From Lunularia cruciata (Eukaryota; Streptophyta; Marchantiopsida; Lunulariales; Lunulariaceae): DNA of 64,000 nt. Where the stretch lies: the NCBI GenBank assembly GCA_948567375.1, contig OX419756.1:24716552-24780551 (forward strand), in the 5' to 3' direction. The translations under genes were made by a program, and so were the position numbers. The notes beneath the pieces were generated by a model. It saw nothing but the letters and a program-made list of their open reading frames with translations. It searched no databases and was not told where the DNA came from. Shown here one piece after another: positions 1 to 10,728 of the stretch. How positions within the stretch are numbered: position 1 is the stretch's first letter; every line of letters starts with the position of its first letter.

Positions 1-827
1 ATGGTGAGCTCTCCCTACTTTGTCTTTAAGGAGGCTTCCCAATTTTTTAGAGCAGCTTCAAGGTGACAAATCTGAGCCTCCATGGAAGTTGGGTCCTTTG
101 GCCTTCATGGTGCTCTGCTCCCATTTGGCCTCTACGGCCATGGTCACCATATTGGTTCCTTTATTTTGCTTGCACCAGCTGCTCCCAAAGATGTGCTATC
201 TCTCAAGACTCTCTAGGGTCATAATTTTGTTCCTCATACACATCATTTCCATGATTTGGTTCTCCAAGTGCAAAATGTGGGTGTTGGATTTGACTAGCTT
301 GCTCTCCACTTTGTGCCTTTCCCATATGGTCATCTGAATGTGAAAGTGCAAGAAATCGATCAATCTCTTGTGGTCTATCACTACATGGTAAATTTCTTGG
401 TAGGTAGGGAATAGTTCCTCCAAGGTCTTCAATACCAACTCCAACATGAAGACAACCCAACATGACAATGGAGGATAGTTAAGTGGATACATGAAGGGCC
501 TCCATGTAAACCAATGGACTTGGCTTGGGCCATGGTGCCCCTCGTGATGGGGCTTGTGTGGCTCCACTTGCTTGTGGAGGATCTTAAGTCAAGGTGGAGA
601 TCATAAGGGTACTCTATACTCTTGGTGCTCCTAAGGAACTAGCTGATCCTCCTTCCTCATGTCTAGGTTCACTTACACCATATCCTTGGTTTTGATAGGT
701 TTAGGAGGGGGAATAAGTGCCAAAATGATCCTATCTAGTTCCAAGGACATATGTCTCCTTGGTCGCCTACCTTTCTTGTCACTAAAAAATCTCCTTCTTC
801 TTGACCAGGATGGTGAGGGTAGGATTG
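1..827 (-). pseudogene. Decayed coding remnant, family not recognised (distal part)
   Basis: Reading leftward, short open stretches are broken by many stops and frame changes. The longest is about 123 codons (567 to 196), with a helical, charged segment rich in His, Glu and Lys. It contains no gag, protease, RT, RNase H or integrase motif that I recognise. The region ends abruptly at the solo LTR starting at 828, and similar decayed minus-strand coding character resumes at 4296. The two parts were therefore probably one locus before that insertion. It could be an old element gag-like region or a dead host gene; nothing visible decides between them. Confidence 0.3.
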
Positions 828-3800
828 TGTGACAACCCAGAAAGTACCACTTTTGCAGTAATTAGGTTAGTAAAGATAGAGATACAAGTTAGAATTGGTC
901 AAATACAAAGCAAAGTAATAATGTAGTTCTTCTTGGTTGCATCTTTAATCACTCAGGTAGAAACTTAACCCAGAAGAGAGTAACAATTACTAATCATAGT
1001 CTTGTCACAAATTAACACTCACTATTCACAACGCATTCAAATCTTTCCAAAAAAACTTGATTGTGATGATTCAAATCCTTTCAAAGATAGCTACTTCACT
1101 ACAAAGCACCTTTGTCTCAAAATTGCATTCCATCCCTCCACTGAAGGTACAACTTCCTTGATTGAAATTGCTTTAAATCAACTCAGAGCTGCACTCACAA
1201 ATGCAAAATACTACCAACACTACAATTCCTCTCAAATCTGTCAAGGCATTGTTCCAACTGCACTTCACTCAGGATCAAGCACAAAGAATGAAGATCAAGG
1301 CTGTGGAATCCAAAATCCATCAAGCACATTGACTTGCACTTCAAAATTCTCCACACACTCGTAAACACAAAAATAAAGTTGATACTTGGAATTAAGCTCA
1401 AGTGATGAGCATTGAAATCAACACTTTGCTTTATCTATCTCCAAAAATTATGAATACTAAACAACATAAGACTTTGAATGCCTCCTTTAAACACACTAAG
1501 TTCTTGATATTTACTTATAACTATACCGTTCTACAACAACTCTACAAACCTGCAAATTCAAACTGACAATGCACCTCTTCATATTTGACTCTTCAAATCT
1601 CAAATTTGTTACTAATCTAATCTGATGTCAACCTCTTCTTTGTCTTCCAAACCCAATGTTCACTTGAGTATTTCTCCTTCTTTGTGTCTACTTAATTCCA
1701 CTTCTAACTCTTCTATTTCTATGATTTCTTCACTATGAACTACAATTGCATTCCTATGTACTCTATCTACCTCATTATCTTCCAACCAACCCATCACTCT
1801 CTACTGCCTTAGGTAACTCACCCAAAGACACTTGAGCTCCCACTTCTACAACTTCAGTCTTCTTGACTAATTTTACTTCACTAGACGTTCTATCCAAATC
1901 TATTCTCACAAGATCTTATTTAAGACAAACATTGTCTCCTACATCTAACATCTTTCTATCTATGCAATCTTGCAAACAAATCAACATATTTTTCAATGCC
2001 ATGTCCTTTGCCTTCCTCTTCCTTGTCTCTTGCACCAACAACTTCAACTCATGTAGTCTGGCTTCTTCTAGCTTCCCTTGTACTTCTGTGCTGAGCAATG
2101 CCTTCATCTTGCTTACCATTGCTACTACAACATTGGATTACACCACTATCTCAACTTTCTCCTTCTTTCTTTCTTCTTCCAACTCATTACAATATTTCTG
2201 CAACTTGTTCTCAAACTCACTCTTCATCACCTCCTTCTCTTGTTGATTTACTTTGAGTTGTTCCTCTGCCACCCTCAACAATCCTTGCAATCTGTCTTCT
2301 TCTCTGCTATGCTCGGATAATTCCCACTGCTAGGCTTGATCTTTCTCGACTGACTTCTTCTTTAGACTCTCCAATTCTTGCTCCATTATTGCCATACTTG
2401 CCTTTGAATGTATCAACTCTACTTGTGTGTCAGCAATCTATTCCTTCAGCACTTCTACCAACGACGTCTTCTCCTTGGCTTACTCACAACTTTTCACTAA
2501 TTCCTCCCTCATCAAATTGCTTACTCCCAAGAATTTCCTCCACCCAAAGTTCTTTGGCTTCCATCTCTACTTGTGTTAACTTACTTCTTAACAACAAGGT
2601 CTCCACACTCCACTTCTCTATGACTGCTAACTCCTCTTTCACAACAAGGTTAGCACTCGCCATTTCTACTTTCTTCTACTGCAAACACACCAACAAAGGA
2701 CATACAATTTCTGATAGGTACTCCACTCCATCGTACTTCCTATCATTGGCCCTGACTTCTTTGCCTCCTATAGGTAACTCTTCATCTAGAGCCTTACCCC
2801 AAAGTCACGATCTTTGTATCTTCAATGTCTCTCCATCTGAGCTCTCCTCCTCCTTAGTGGTAACTTTATTGGGTCCAACATCGGCTGTTTGAACACTCCT
2901 CTTCCCCTTGGCAGCTCTTGGACACACCAAGACTCCTTCTTCTTCCTTCTCACGTCCTCCATTGATGGTGGACACCTATGGACTTGGCTTTTCTATGTCC
3001 ATGCTCCTTTTTTGTCTTTGCTGAACCTCCGCCTTGCCTTTGCTCCACTGCTCAACTCCTCACTCTACAGTGTGAACTCTTCTTCTTGCACAGATTCTGG
3101 ATAAAAGTGCAACCGCATCTTGTTTCTCTCCTCCAAAGTTAGCAAGTTTAGCCCAAAGTTGAAATAAGCTGCAAAGGGCATGAAATAGTGTGGTTGCATG
3201 TCCATCCTCCAACCTGTAATCATCTGCCCTACTCGTTGATGCAGACACTTTGCCTAATCCATTGCTTCTCCTGCAAACATTTGATGAAAGAACATTGCAT
3301 GTTGCATTGTGACATAGGTGGTTTGCTCTGGCTTGAACATTTCCATCATTGCGCTCACCATCCCTCTCTACTTGGGGTCTGTATAGCTTTCCACCTTATA
3401 CTTGGTGCAACGTCGATTAAACAATTTCATCACCTTGGCAGTTCCTTTTGAGGCATCATACTTCCAATAGAAGGTGCTACCTCCTACCTCTCTTGCTTCT
3501 CTCCCTAGGACTAACCCCCAATCCGACTCAGTCCATCGAGCCGGATTCCCTCTCTTCCCTTTGTGCTTTGGCCCATCCTTGTAATCACTCATGATGATTT
3601 CTGCCATGAAACCTAGAAAACTAAAATTCCAGGTCCAGGCCAGGAATGTGATACAAAGTCTTGCTAAGACATCAATCCTCACCACTACATCTAATCTACA
3701 CATTGCAAGACCTCTCATTGCACTCTACTTACTCACTTTTGGGGCCATCATGTGTTTTTGCATCTTTTGTTCTTGTAAAAGATTATTCTTGAGATTCTAA

Positions 3801-4295
3801 CCCACACTTCTTGTGTATTTGCAATTTGCATTCCTTCGGGTTGACTCTGAAAAAAGATAGGGTAGCATCTAGACATTGTGATGCTTCCTCATGGAAATCT
3901 TGATTTTATAGTCCTTTGCTGATTGGTCATTCTTCAGTTGCTCCTCCGCGTCCCTCACCAATTCTGTGAATTTGTTTCTTGTCACTGTCAAGAACTGCTT
4001 GATCTTGAGGTAGTCACTTTCTTCCTGCGTACTTTCTTGATTGGAAAACCCCAAAAAAGTTTGTTACAGGTTCTTTGGATCAGGTTGTGCTACCCAATAC
4101 AAAGTCCTCATCTTTGCATTTCTCTCTTGTCCATCTTGGGTCCTTCGGACTTCACCCAAGGTCAAATTTGGGTTTATGCCAGTCACATAATTCTTCACAT
4201 TTCCTCCTCCTTGTTTTAGCCCTCCTTTTGGCTTTTTCAACGCACTTCTTCTTCCAACTTTATCAAACAAACCAAAAAAAATTGCGGGTACCACA
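828..4295 (-). mobile_element. Solo long LTR of family Y (3468 bp)
   Basis: On the minus strand the repeat starts TGTGGTACCC at 4295 and ends GGGTTGTCACA at 828, the terminal pattern of all family Y LTRs in the window. No polypurine tract precedes the start and no primer site follows the end, so no internal domain is attached: this is a solo LTR left by LTR-LTR recombination. Flanks 823-827 (GATTG) and 4296-4300 (GATAG) match at four of five bases, as expected for an old target-site duplication. The repeat contains the decayed U3 reading frame listed separately. Confidence 0.85.
1760..3880 (-). pseudogene. U3-encoded Y protein remnant in solo LTR
   Basis: This is the reading frame found inside the long family Y LTRs. 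The best-preserved block is 3718 to 3368, about 116 codons, and includes the family signatures RLDVVVRIDVL, FLAWTWNF, GKRGNPARWTESDW, and VLGREAREV followed by FYWK. These correspond to the N-terminal domain seen in the LTRs of elements E and F. Further toward 1760 the frame becomes acidic and coiled-coil-like, with a 67-codon helical stretch at 2119-1916. Stops and frameshifts are frequent. The protein's function is unknown; no membrane segment or known enzyme motif is visible. Confidence 0.6.
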
Positions 4296-5560
4296 GATAG
4301 TCTTGAGCATTGGTTCCTAAAGTGGAGTTACCTCATGGCAATTCTCTCCTTGAGGAACAACTAGACTGCAGTGCCCCATCTTCAATTTTTGGTTTTGGGA
4401 GAGGAGTCTTCTTCTAACAATTGTTGGGACCTCCTCCTGGTCATCCACCACAACATTGCTTTGGTCAGGGCTGGCCAAGTCTATCACATCCAACTCTAAC
4501 ACTATCACTAGAGCAAATTGAACCTCCACTCCCACATCCGCTCTTCCTCTTGCACTATTGGAAGGTATTTCTATCTTGGAGAAGGAATTCTCTTGTTATG
4601 GAGGTGCTAATTGCTCAACCGGCAAATCTTCCCTCTCTTGTTCTACAAGCACCATGGCTTCATTGGGAGCACCTTGTGAGTCTTGGTCAGCTCTTCCATT
4701 CTTCTTGATCATGATTTGTCATTGGTATGGGAAGTCTCCTCCTCCAAAGAGTCCACTACCTAAGAATTCAGTCTATGTCTTTCCTAGTCCTTGGTGGAGT
4801 CACAACCACCTTTCATTTGCTGGTTCATTCCCCAACAGCCATGTCTATGGGTACCCACTTACCCATCTTCTTATATTTGATGAAGCCATCCTTGTACTTC
4901 TTGATCTCTCCTTCATATCTCAATTGGTGTTGATAATATCCCAAAGGGATAATAATGCACAAGGAAGAGGTTCTTCTTCTCCTTCCATAGTAATCACATC
5001 CCAATATAAAAATGAAATATGAACAATGAGAGGGAAGTAGGTCTTCTCATTGCTCCATAAGTTCCTAGGTTTGATGATTGAATATCCTTGCCCAATCTGG
5101 GTTTTCCTTCATGCAATAGTTGGAAGAAAATTGCCCACCTATTGTTCATGTATGTTGTTCACAAGGATTTAAATAACTTTGTAATTGAGGTTACCTTGGT
5201 GCACCAAATAGGGTTGTGGTATTCCTGTACCTCCAAACCATTCCCCGTCTTCCTGTATTTGAACAAGAACTCAAACTTCCTTGCCATTTCTTCCAATAGT
5301 TGGGGCTAGTCTTGATTGAGGTGCATTGCTCTGATGTTGAATTGGACCTAAGCACTTTTTGCCAGTGCTCCTCAGTCCATGCAAACACATTTCTTCTCAA
5401 GTTGGAGAACTTGAAGTTCTTCTTCTCCGTAATTACTACTACCATTGGGAATGCAAAATCACAAATCCACAACAGAAAGCATTCTTCTTCTTCATGGGAG
5501 ATACCATGGTATGAAGATGCACCTCAAGCTTGATTCTACCATCTTGTTCTCAATCCCTAT
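4296..5560 (-). pseudogene. Decayed coding remnant, family not recognised (proximal part)
   Basis: Minus-strand open stretches such as 5472 to 5191 (93 codons, with the motif WTEEHWQKVLR) are followed in shifting frames by segments including IPLGYYQHQL and IKKYKDGF. The compositional style (charged, aromatic, many in-frame stops) suggests one dead protein-coding locus that continued into 1-827 before the solo LTR split it. I recognise no conserved domain. It may be the body of an unrelated retroelement or of a host gene. Confidence 0.3.
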
Positions 5561-6119
5561 CATCCTTTCTCATAGCCTTTCAAATTGCTAAATTTTCTAA
5601 GCTCTTCTTGCTCCTAAAATGTTCTCACCTGCACAACTTCAAACATTCCAAGAATGTATAGAGTATCAAGACAATTCAAACCTTACCTCCTTGTGAGGCG
5701 CTACATTTATACACTTTAATCAATCCATTTGAGATTTCAATGGCTATTTTTTGTGAAGCATCATGGTCTATGCATATGTGAAGTGGCACAAGGACTCTTG
5801 GAGACCAAATTTGGCTTGTTATCCTACATGTTACCTCCTTGTTAAGCAAGAAGTTGAAGTGTTACTTATTGACGATAGCCCTTGACATGTCATCCCACAC
5901 TCGTGTTTGTGTACCTTTGTCTGAACATATGCTCCCCTATTTGGGTGACTCTTTAGGAACTTTTCATGGCAATTGAGGTATAAGCCATACTTTATATCCT
6001 CAAGTATCATCCTACTCAACATGATATGCTATTTGGAGATAGCAACAAAAACAAAAAATCCGCCTAAAGGAACATCAAGTTGGTTGCTACAGATATTACT
6101 CAACTATCACACATGGTAG
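5561..6119. other. No supported feature
   Basis: AT-rich sequence between the unassigned remnant and the end of element G. Only short chance ORFs are present. I see no repeat, RNA gene or conserved motif. Confidence 0.4.
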
Positions 6120-6778
6120 TGTAACAAATCACTTTGCCATAAAATGACAATATAAGGCAAATACAAGTTGATCCCATGGAGATATTGTTGAAATTGGTGT
6201 TTAGTAAGGCTAAAGTCACAAATTAAATCTGAATCAGCACATCTTTGACTTTTTGGGTCAAAACCACACTAGAAAGAAGGTGAAATTACCACTTCAGTAA
6301 TTCATAATAAAATATCAATATAATCCAAATTTTTCTTCTCAATTTTTGGCTTATTGCACTCTAAAATTTGAGTTGATTCAACTTATGAAACTATCTCCTT
6401 CAAATGTCAAGAATTAAGGTTTTATTTTAGAGAATTAAATCTTGGAAGATTAGGTTTCAAATTAGGTAACTTGAATGTGTTCTTACTCTGATTTTGGATC
6501 CACTATCAAATTGTAATCCTCAATGCCTAAGGATATTATTCTCTTGAGACATTTGGTTCCACCCCAATTCCTTGACAATTATCCTTGTTACTAGTAATTT
6601 CTCAATAATCAAGCAAAGGTCCCTTCTATGGACATTTCCCCTATACTATTGAAGCTCTTGCATTCCAATAGTGAATTACAAATTTGACACTTATCACCTA
6701 TCACTTTGTAATTTCTGTCCACTCAAGGCAAAATATTCCCCATCAAGCCATTTTCTTCAAACATATTCCAAATCATAC

Positions 6779-7861
6779 TATGGTATACACATTTTTTGTT
6801 TTTGGAAGAATTGAGAGTAAAACTATTTATTAGAAGTAGAACAAGTTAAAAAAGAGGGTTAGCATGTAGGTTAAATCTATATAAGTGAATGTAGGAATAG
6901 TAGAAGAAGGAATCATATCCATTGATGTAGAATTTGATATGAGGATGGCAAACCCAATCCAATTTGAGTTACTTTGGTTTGGGAAGAGACGCAATCCAAT
7001 CCAAAGATACTTTGGATCAAAATGAAAGTTGGAGGTCAAGATTACTGTGGTGCATGTACCTTAGTGACTACTTGTCCAAATATAGTGTGCTATATTTTCT
7101 TCTAAGTGTCTTTTCTAGGGCTTTCCATTACTACAAGAATCATAGAGTTTGGATATCTATAGCCGAAGCTACAAGTATTAGAAGTAGATGCAAAATAAAT
7201 TCAGGTTTGAAATAGAAGCCACTTTGCCTTAGTATGAAAATGGCCCAATCCAAGGTAGTCAAAAATCAGATGCAGGTTACTTAAGGTGAGTTACTTGAGT
7301 GAATTGAAGTAGTTAGAGTAGAGAAGGAGTAAGTAATTAGTAGACACATGACTTCAATTTTAGTTCAAACTGAAGATAGGATAACAATAGAAGAAGAATT
7401 GGTAGTAGTAGATGAATCCAAAGTGCAAGGCAATTCTTTAATGAATTTATGAGGAACTGTTTGTAGTATACTACGTTTGTGAGCATAGTGCTGGATTGAT
7501 GCAAAGCAATCTTGATTATGGAATTTGTGCCTTCAATGGAGAGGTTGAACACAATTTTGAGGTAGAGTCATTTTGTGGTGAAGGGGCCTTCTTTGGGAGA
7601 AATAAATCATCACAAGCAGTGTCAATTTGGAAGGGATTGGAAGAATTGTGATTATGGGTGTTGTTAATTTGTGACAAGATTGCAAATTGAGCACTAATTA
7701 CTCTCTTCTGGGTGTGGTTTCTACCCAAGAGATTAAAGGAGTAATCAAGAAGAACAGCTTGTTACTTTGCTTTGTATTTGACCATTTTTCACTAGTATCT
7801 TTGTGAGAACAAATGATTACTTATTGATTACCACAAAAGTGATACTTGTTGGGTTGTCACA
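6779..7861 (+). mobile_element. Compact solo LTR of family Y (1083 bp) with perfect TSD
   Basis: Starts TATGGTATACACA (worn TGTGGTACCCACA) and ends GGGTTGTCACA. It is flanked on both sides by CATAC (6774-6778 and 7862-7866), a perfect 5 bp target-site duplication. No primer site or polypurine tract adjoins it. It lacks the roughly 2.5 kb U3 reading frame carried by the long Y LTRs but shares their head and the U5 tail. It is inserted antisense into the LTR of element G. Confidence 0.88.
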
Positions 7862-8031
7862 CATACACACAAAAATATTTTGACTGAATACAAAATACAA
7901 AATTTGACATGGAAGATGATGATAAGGTAGACATAAAATGACAAAGAGCTCACAACTCTTTTGCTTCTTCACTTCATGCAAAATTGAATACACTACAACT
8001 AAAATTTATGGTCTAAAATCCTACCCTAACA

Positions 8032-8041
8032 TCTATATAAG
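8032..8041 (-). promoter_or_regulatory. Possible TATA box of the element G LTR
   Basis: On the minus strand the motif TTATATAGAT lies about 340 bp after the last recognisable U3 frame segment. Other Y LTRs have CTATTTAAAG at a comparable place. Position and base composition are the only support. Confidence 0.3.
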
Positions 8042-8339
8042 ACATTACAACCTTGACATCTTGCACTCCTAACAGATATCTTGGTTTCTTACATCTCTTA
8101 CTTATTGGCTAATTGCCAAATCTCCAGTGATAGTTATCCTACAAGCTATGTCATATCCCAAAATTTGTTACAACATGGTCTAACTTCTCTTCTACCTTCT
8201 TGATGGTACCCTTAAGGTAATTCATTGTACTTTTCTCCTTTTGATCAAATCTAGTCAACTATTGCTTCCTTCCATCTCCTTCCACTACTTAACTATACTT
8301 TCTTCTTAAGCTTTTGTAATAGTTTAAGCTCATCATTTG

Positions 8340-10300
8340 TTAAGGTGGAATTGACAAGGGTATCAATGAGTTCACTTAATCAGTTACACAACCATTCTAC
8401 CCTCTCTATAAAGGTAGCATCTTCCAGATTATCAATCACTAGCTTCTTTATGATATCTTTCTCCTCAATCTCTACAAGTTTGTCCTCTCTTAGTGAAGCA
8501 AGTTGAAGGGTTGCCTTTGAGATTCTCTTCTTCAATTCTTCTATCTCATGGTCCTTAGTCTCCACTATAGATTCAAAGCACTCTATTGCTTCAAGGTATT
8601 GTCCAATTCTTGTAACTTCCCTTGAACTAAAACTAACTCAGCCTACGTAGATTGACTAGCTAGAACACTCTGATCTCTCTCTCAACTTGAAGCTAAAGGG
8701 TCATCTAGATTGATTCCTCCTTCAACCATCAAATTTCACCATTGATCTTGCTTACTTCAACAACAATTTCTCACCAATATCTCTACTCTCTTGTAATTTG
8801 ACTATTAATTTATCTATTCTCTTGTCTCCCTCTTTAATTTATGTCTTCTACAAATCAGTGACCTTCTACAATTCAGCCACCATGATACTCTCTCTATGTC
8901 TCCTATCAAGATACCTAAGCAATTCCACTAGAGATTCTACCTAAGGATAGCTTGATGCATCTGCTTTAGAGTTTCAATCAGCGGGCAAGCTCTCTACATG
9001 CTTCAATCAAAGTTTACCTCCCCAATATATTCTACTCTACACCTTCCTCTTCTTGGGTGATATAGGTTTCTCTCATGCCAATCCTACCCAATTCTCCAAC
9101 CACACTCATCAGAGGCAAATCCAATGACATAACATTGCAACCTTCTCTCAATCCATCATTGCTTTCCATATTGGAGTTTTCTACAACTTCTGCAACAAGC
9201 ATTGGCTCTTCAACTTCATCCGCAACTTCTTTTCTCCTAGCCATTCTATTCTTTTGAGAATTTATTGGCTTCACCATCAATACCATCTTGCACTTCCACA
9301 ATATGATCTCTCCCAAAAGAATTACAGGTTCTTCCTTACCACTACACTTCTCCAAACCCTCAACCTACATAAACCCAACTTCCTAGTTTAAAATCTTCTT
9401 CATCATAGCTTCCTACTTAGGCTATTCCTTTACATATTCCTCACTTAGCTCATGACAAGGAAAATCTCTCCTCTCTTCATCATAAATAAATCATGAGCAA
9501 TGTAGATATGAGTCAAGAAAGCACAATATAATGTGGTTCCTTCTCCTTAATACAATCTACCATTAGCTTCACCCACTATTGACATGCCTTTGCCCAATCA
9601 CTAAGTAAATCATGAGCAATGTAGAAATGAGCAACATGAAAGGCACACTGTAATGTGGTTCTTTCTCCTTAATACAATCTTCCATTAGCTTCACCCACTC
9701 TTGACATGCATTTGCACAATCACTAAATAAATCATGAGCAATGTAGAAATGAGCAACACAAAAGGCATAATGTAATGTCGTTCCTTCTCCTTAATACAAT
9801 CTACCATTACCTTCACCCACTCTTGACATGCATTTGCCCAATCCATGGGCTCTCCCGCACAGATATCTTCAAAGAACAATATTTGAGTAACATTCAAGTA
9901 AATGAATTAATGGGGTTTTAGCAATCTAAGTGAATTAAAAACCACATCTCTTCTCAATGGGTCCTTGTAAAGTGCAATGCTCCACCTGTTATGTGGATTA
10001 GGTCCTCTTGTAAACAAATGCTCTACCTTGTTTACTCTCTTCTTAACATTTGGATATGGACAATCCCACTTTACAATGATGGCTTCTTTTTCCTCAAAAA
10101 ACTCTCTCCTCACAAAAATTTCCATTTTATCCACCTTTGAGTTTTTTTAAGCTTAAGATTACCTTCTTTCCTCCTCATGATTTTGGTCTTCCAAATAAGT
10201 GTCAATTGCTCTAAACTCCTGCTACCTCACCTTACATTCTTCTCACCCAATTATGTTCACAAATTTCTCTCTTTGTGAGTAATTCCCACTTCTTCTCATT
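8340..10300 (-). pseudogene. U3-encoded Y protein remnant, diverged version (element G)
   Basis: The order of motifs matches the U3 frame of E and F although the DNA has diverged. Examples are YKDPLRRDVV followed by LKPH (10134 to 9907), FFEDICAGEPMDWA and ERHYIMPF (9897 to 9691), and a coiled-coil tail including 8565 to 8380. Corresponding E motifs are YKDPIKRRIV, LKPERTTYV, FFHKLFAGEPINW and LHYIMPF. Keeping these positions while the DNA diverged argues that the frame was once translated. It is broken by stops and by the 122 bp tandem repeat at 9483-9845. Function unknown. Confidence 0.6.
9483..9845. repeat. Tandem repeat, about three copies of a 122 bp unit
   Basis: The phrase ATGTGGTTC(C/T) recurs at 9531, 9653 and (as ATGTCGTTC) 9775, and AAATCATGAGCAATGTAGA recurs with the same 122 bp spacing. 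Copies differ by a few bases. The unit is not a multiple of three, so it shifts the U3 frame in which it lies. Other Y LTRs have one copy of the corresponding segment. Confidence 0.88.
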
Positions 10301-10710
10301 CTTCCCTTATATCCTATGCTTCTTGATACTCAAGACTTTTGGCATTCTCTTAAAAGAGAACCATTCTTTCTTGTTTCCCCCTTCAATCAGATTTCAAATT
10401 TCAAACTTTTCATGAAAAACATGCAAAACAACCTCTCTTTCATGGTAACGACCACCTCTACCAACAAATGTACATATCTTAGTACATCCTGCTATTATCT
10501 ATACTATAAAGGTACACTTACACTACCTTACCCTTAAGTTTCTTCACCTTCCTAATTTCTACAAGTAATCTGACTGCTTGAATTTGACTATTTCTTCCTA
10601 TTTCTATATAGGCTCCTTTACTAGAGTAGCCATAAGGGCTCTTTTGCTTTATTTCCCCTAATTTGGTCTGCTTTCCAAAGTTCAATTTTGCTAAAAAAAT
10701 TGGTATCACA

Positions 10711-10728
10711 TAACCTCCCCACCCCCCT
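10711..10728 (-). other. Polypurine tract of element G
   Basis: The minus-strand purine run (AGGGGGGTGGGGAGGTTA) ends immediately before the LTR start at 10710. It is followed on the internal side by the GCATGGATGCTCACAT phrase that also precedes the tracts of E and F. It would prime plus-strand DNA synthesis. Confidence 0.75.

Larger units (their letters stand above)
6120..10710 (-). repeat. 3' LTR of element G, interrupted
   Basis: Starts TGTGATACCA at 10710, directly after the polypurine tract. The far end near 6120 reads TGTAACAAATCACTTTGCC on the plus strand, a worn version of the usual Y terminus. The 120 bp beyond it align with the U5 region of other Y LTRs (the GATCCC...GAGATA...AATTGG pattern). 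Subtracting the nested solo LTR and its 5 bp duplication leaves about 3.5 kb, the normal long-LTR size. The 6120 boundary is less certain than the 10710 boundary. Confidence 0.6.

Noticed and set aside
2389-2892. 167-codon plus-strand ORF rich in Ser, Thr and Leu
   Set aside because: It is antisense to the acidic and coiled-coil part of the U3 frame in the solo LTR. Such composition arises from reading Glu- and Lys-rich codons backwards.
1-6119. A functional host gene
   Set aside because: Every candidate frame is broken within about 120 codons, with no splice pattern that joins open pieces and no recognised domain.
9483-9845. CRISPR-like array
   Set aside because: The units are directly adjacent and similar along their whole 122 bp, with no repeat-spacer structure. 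It is a tandem repeat in a plant LTR.
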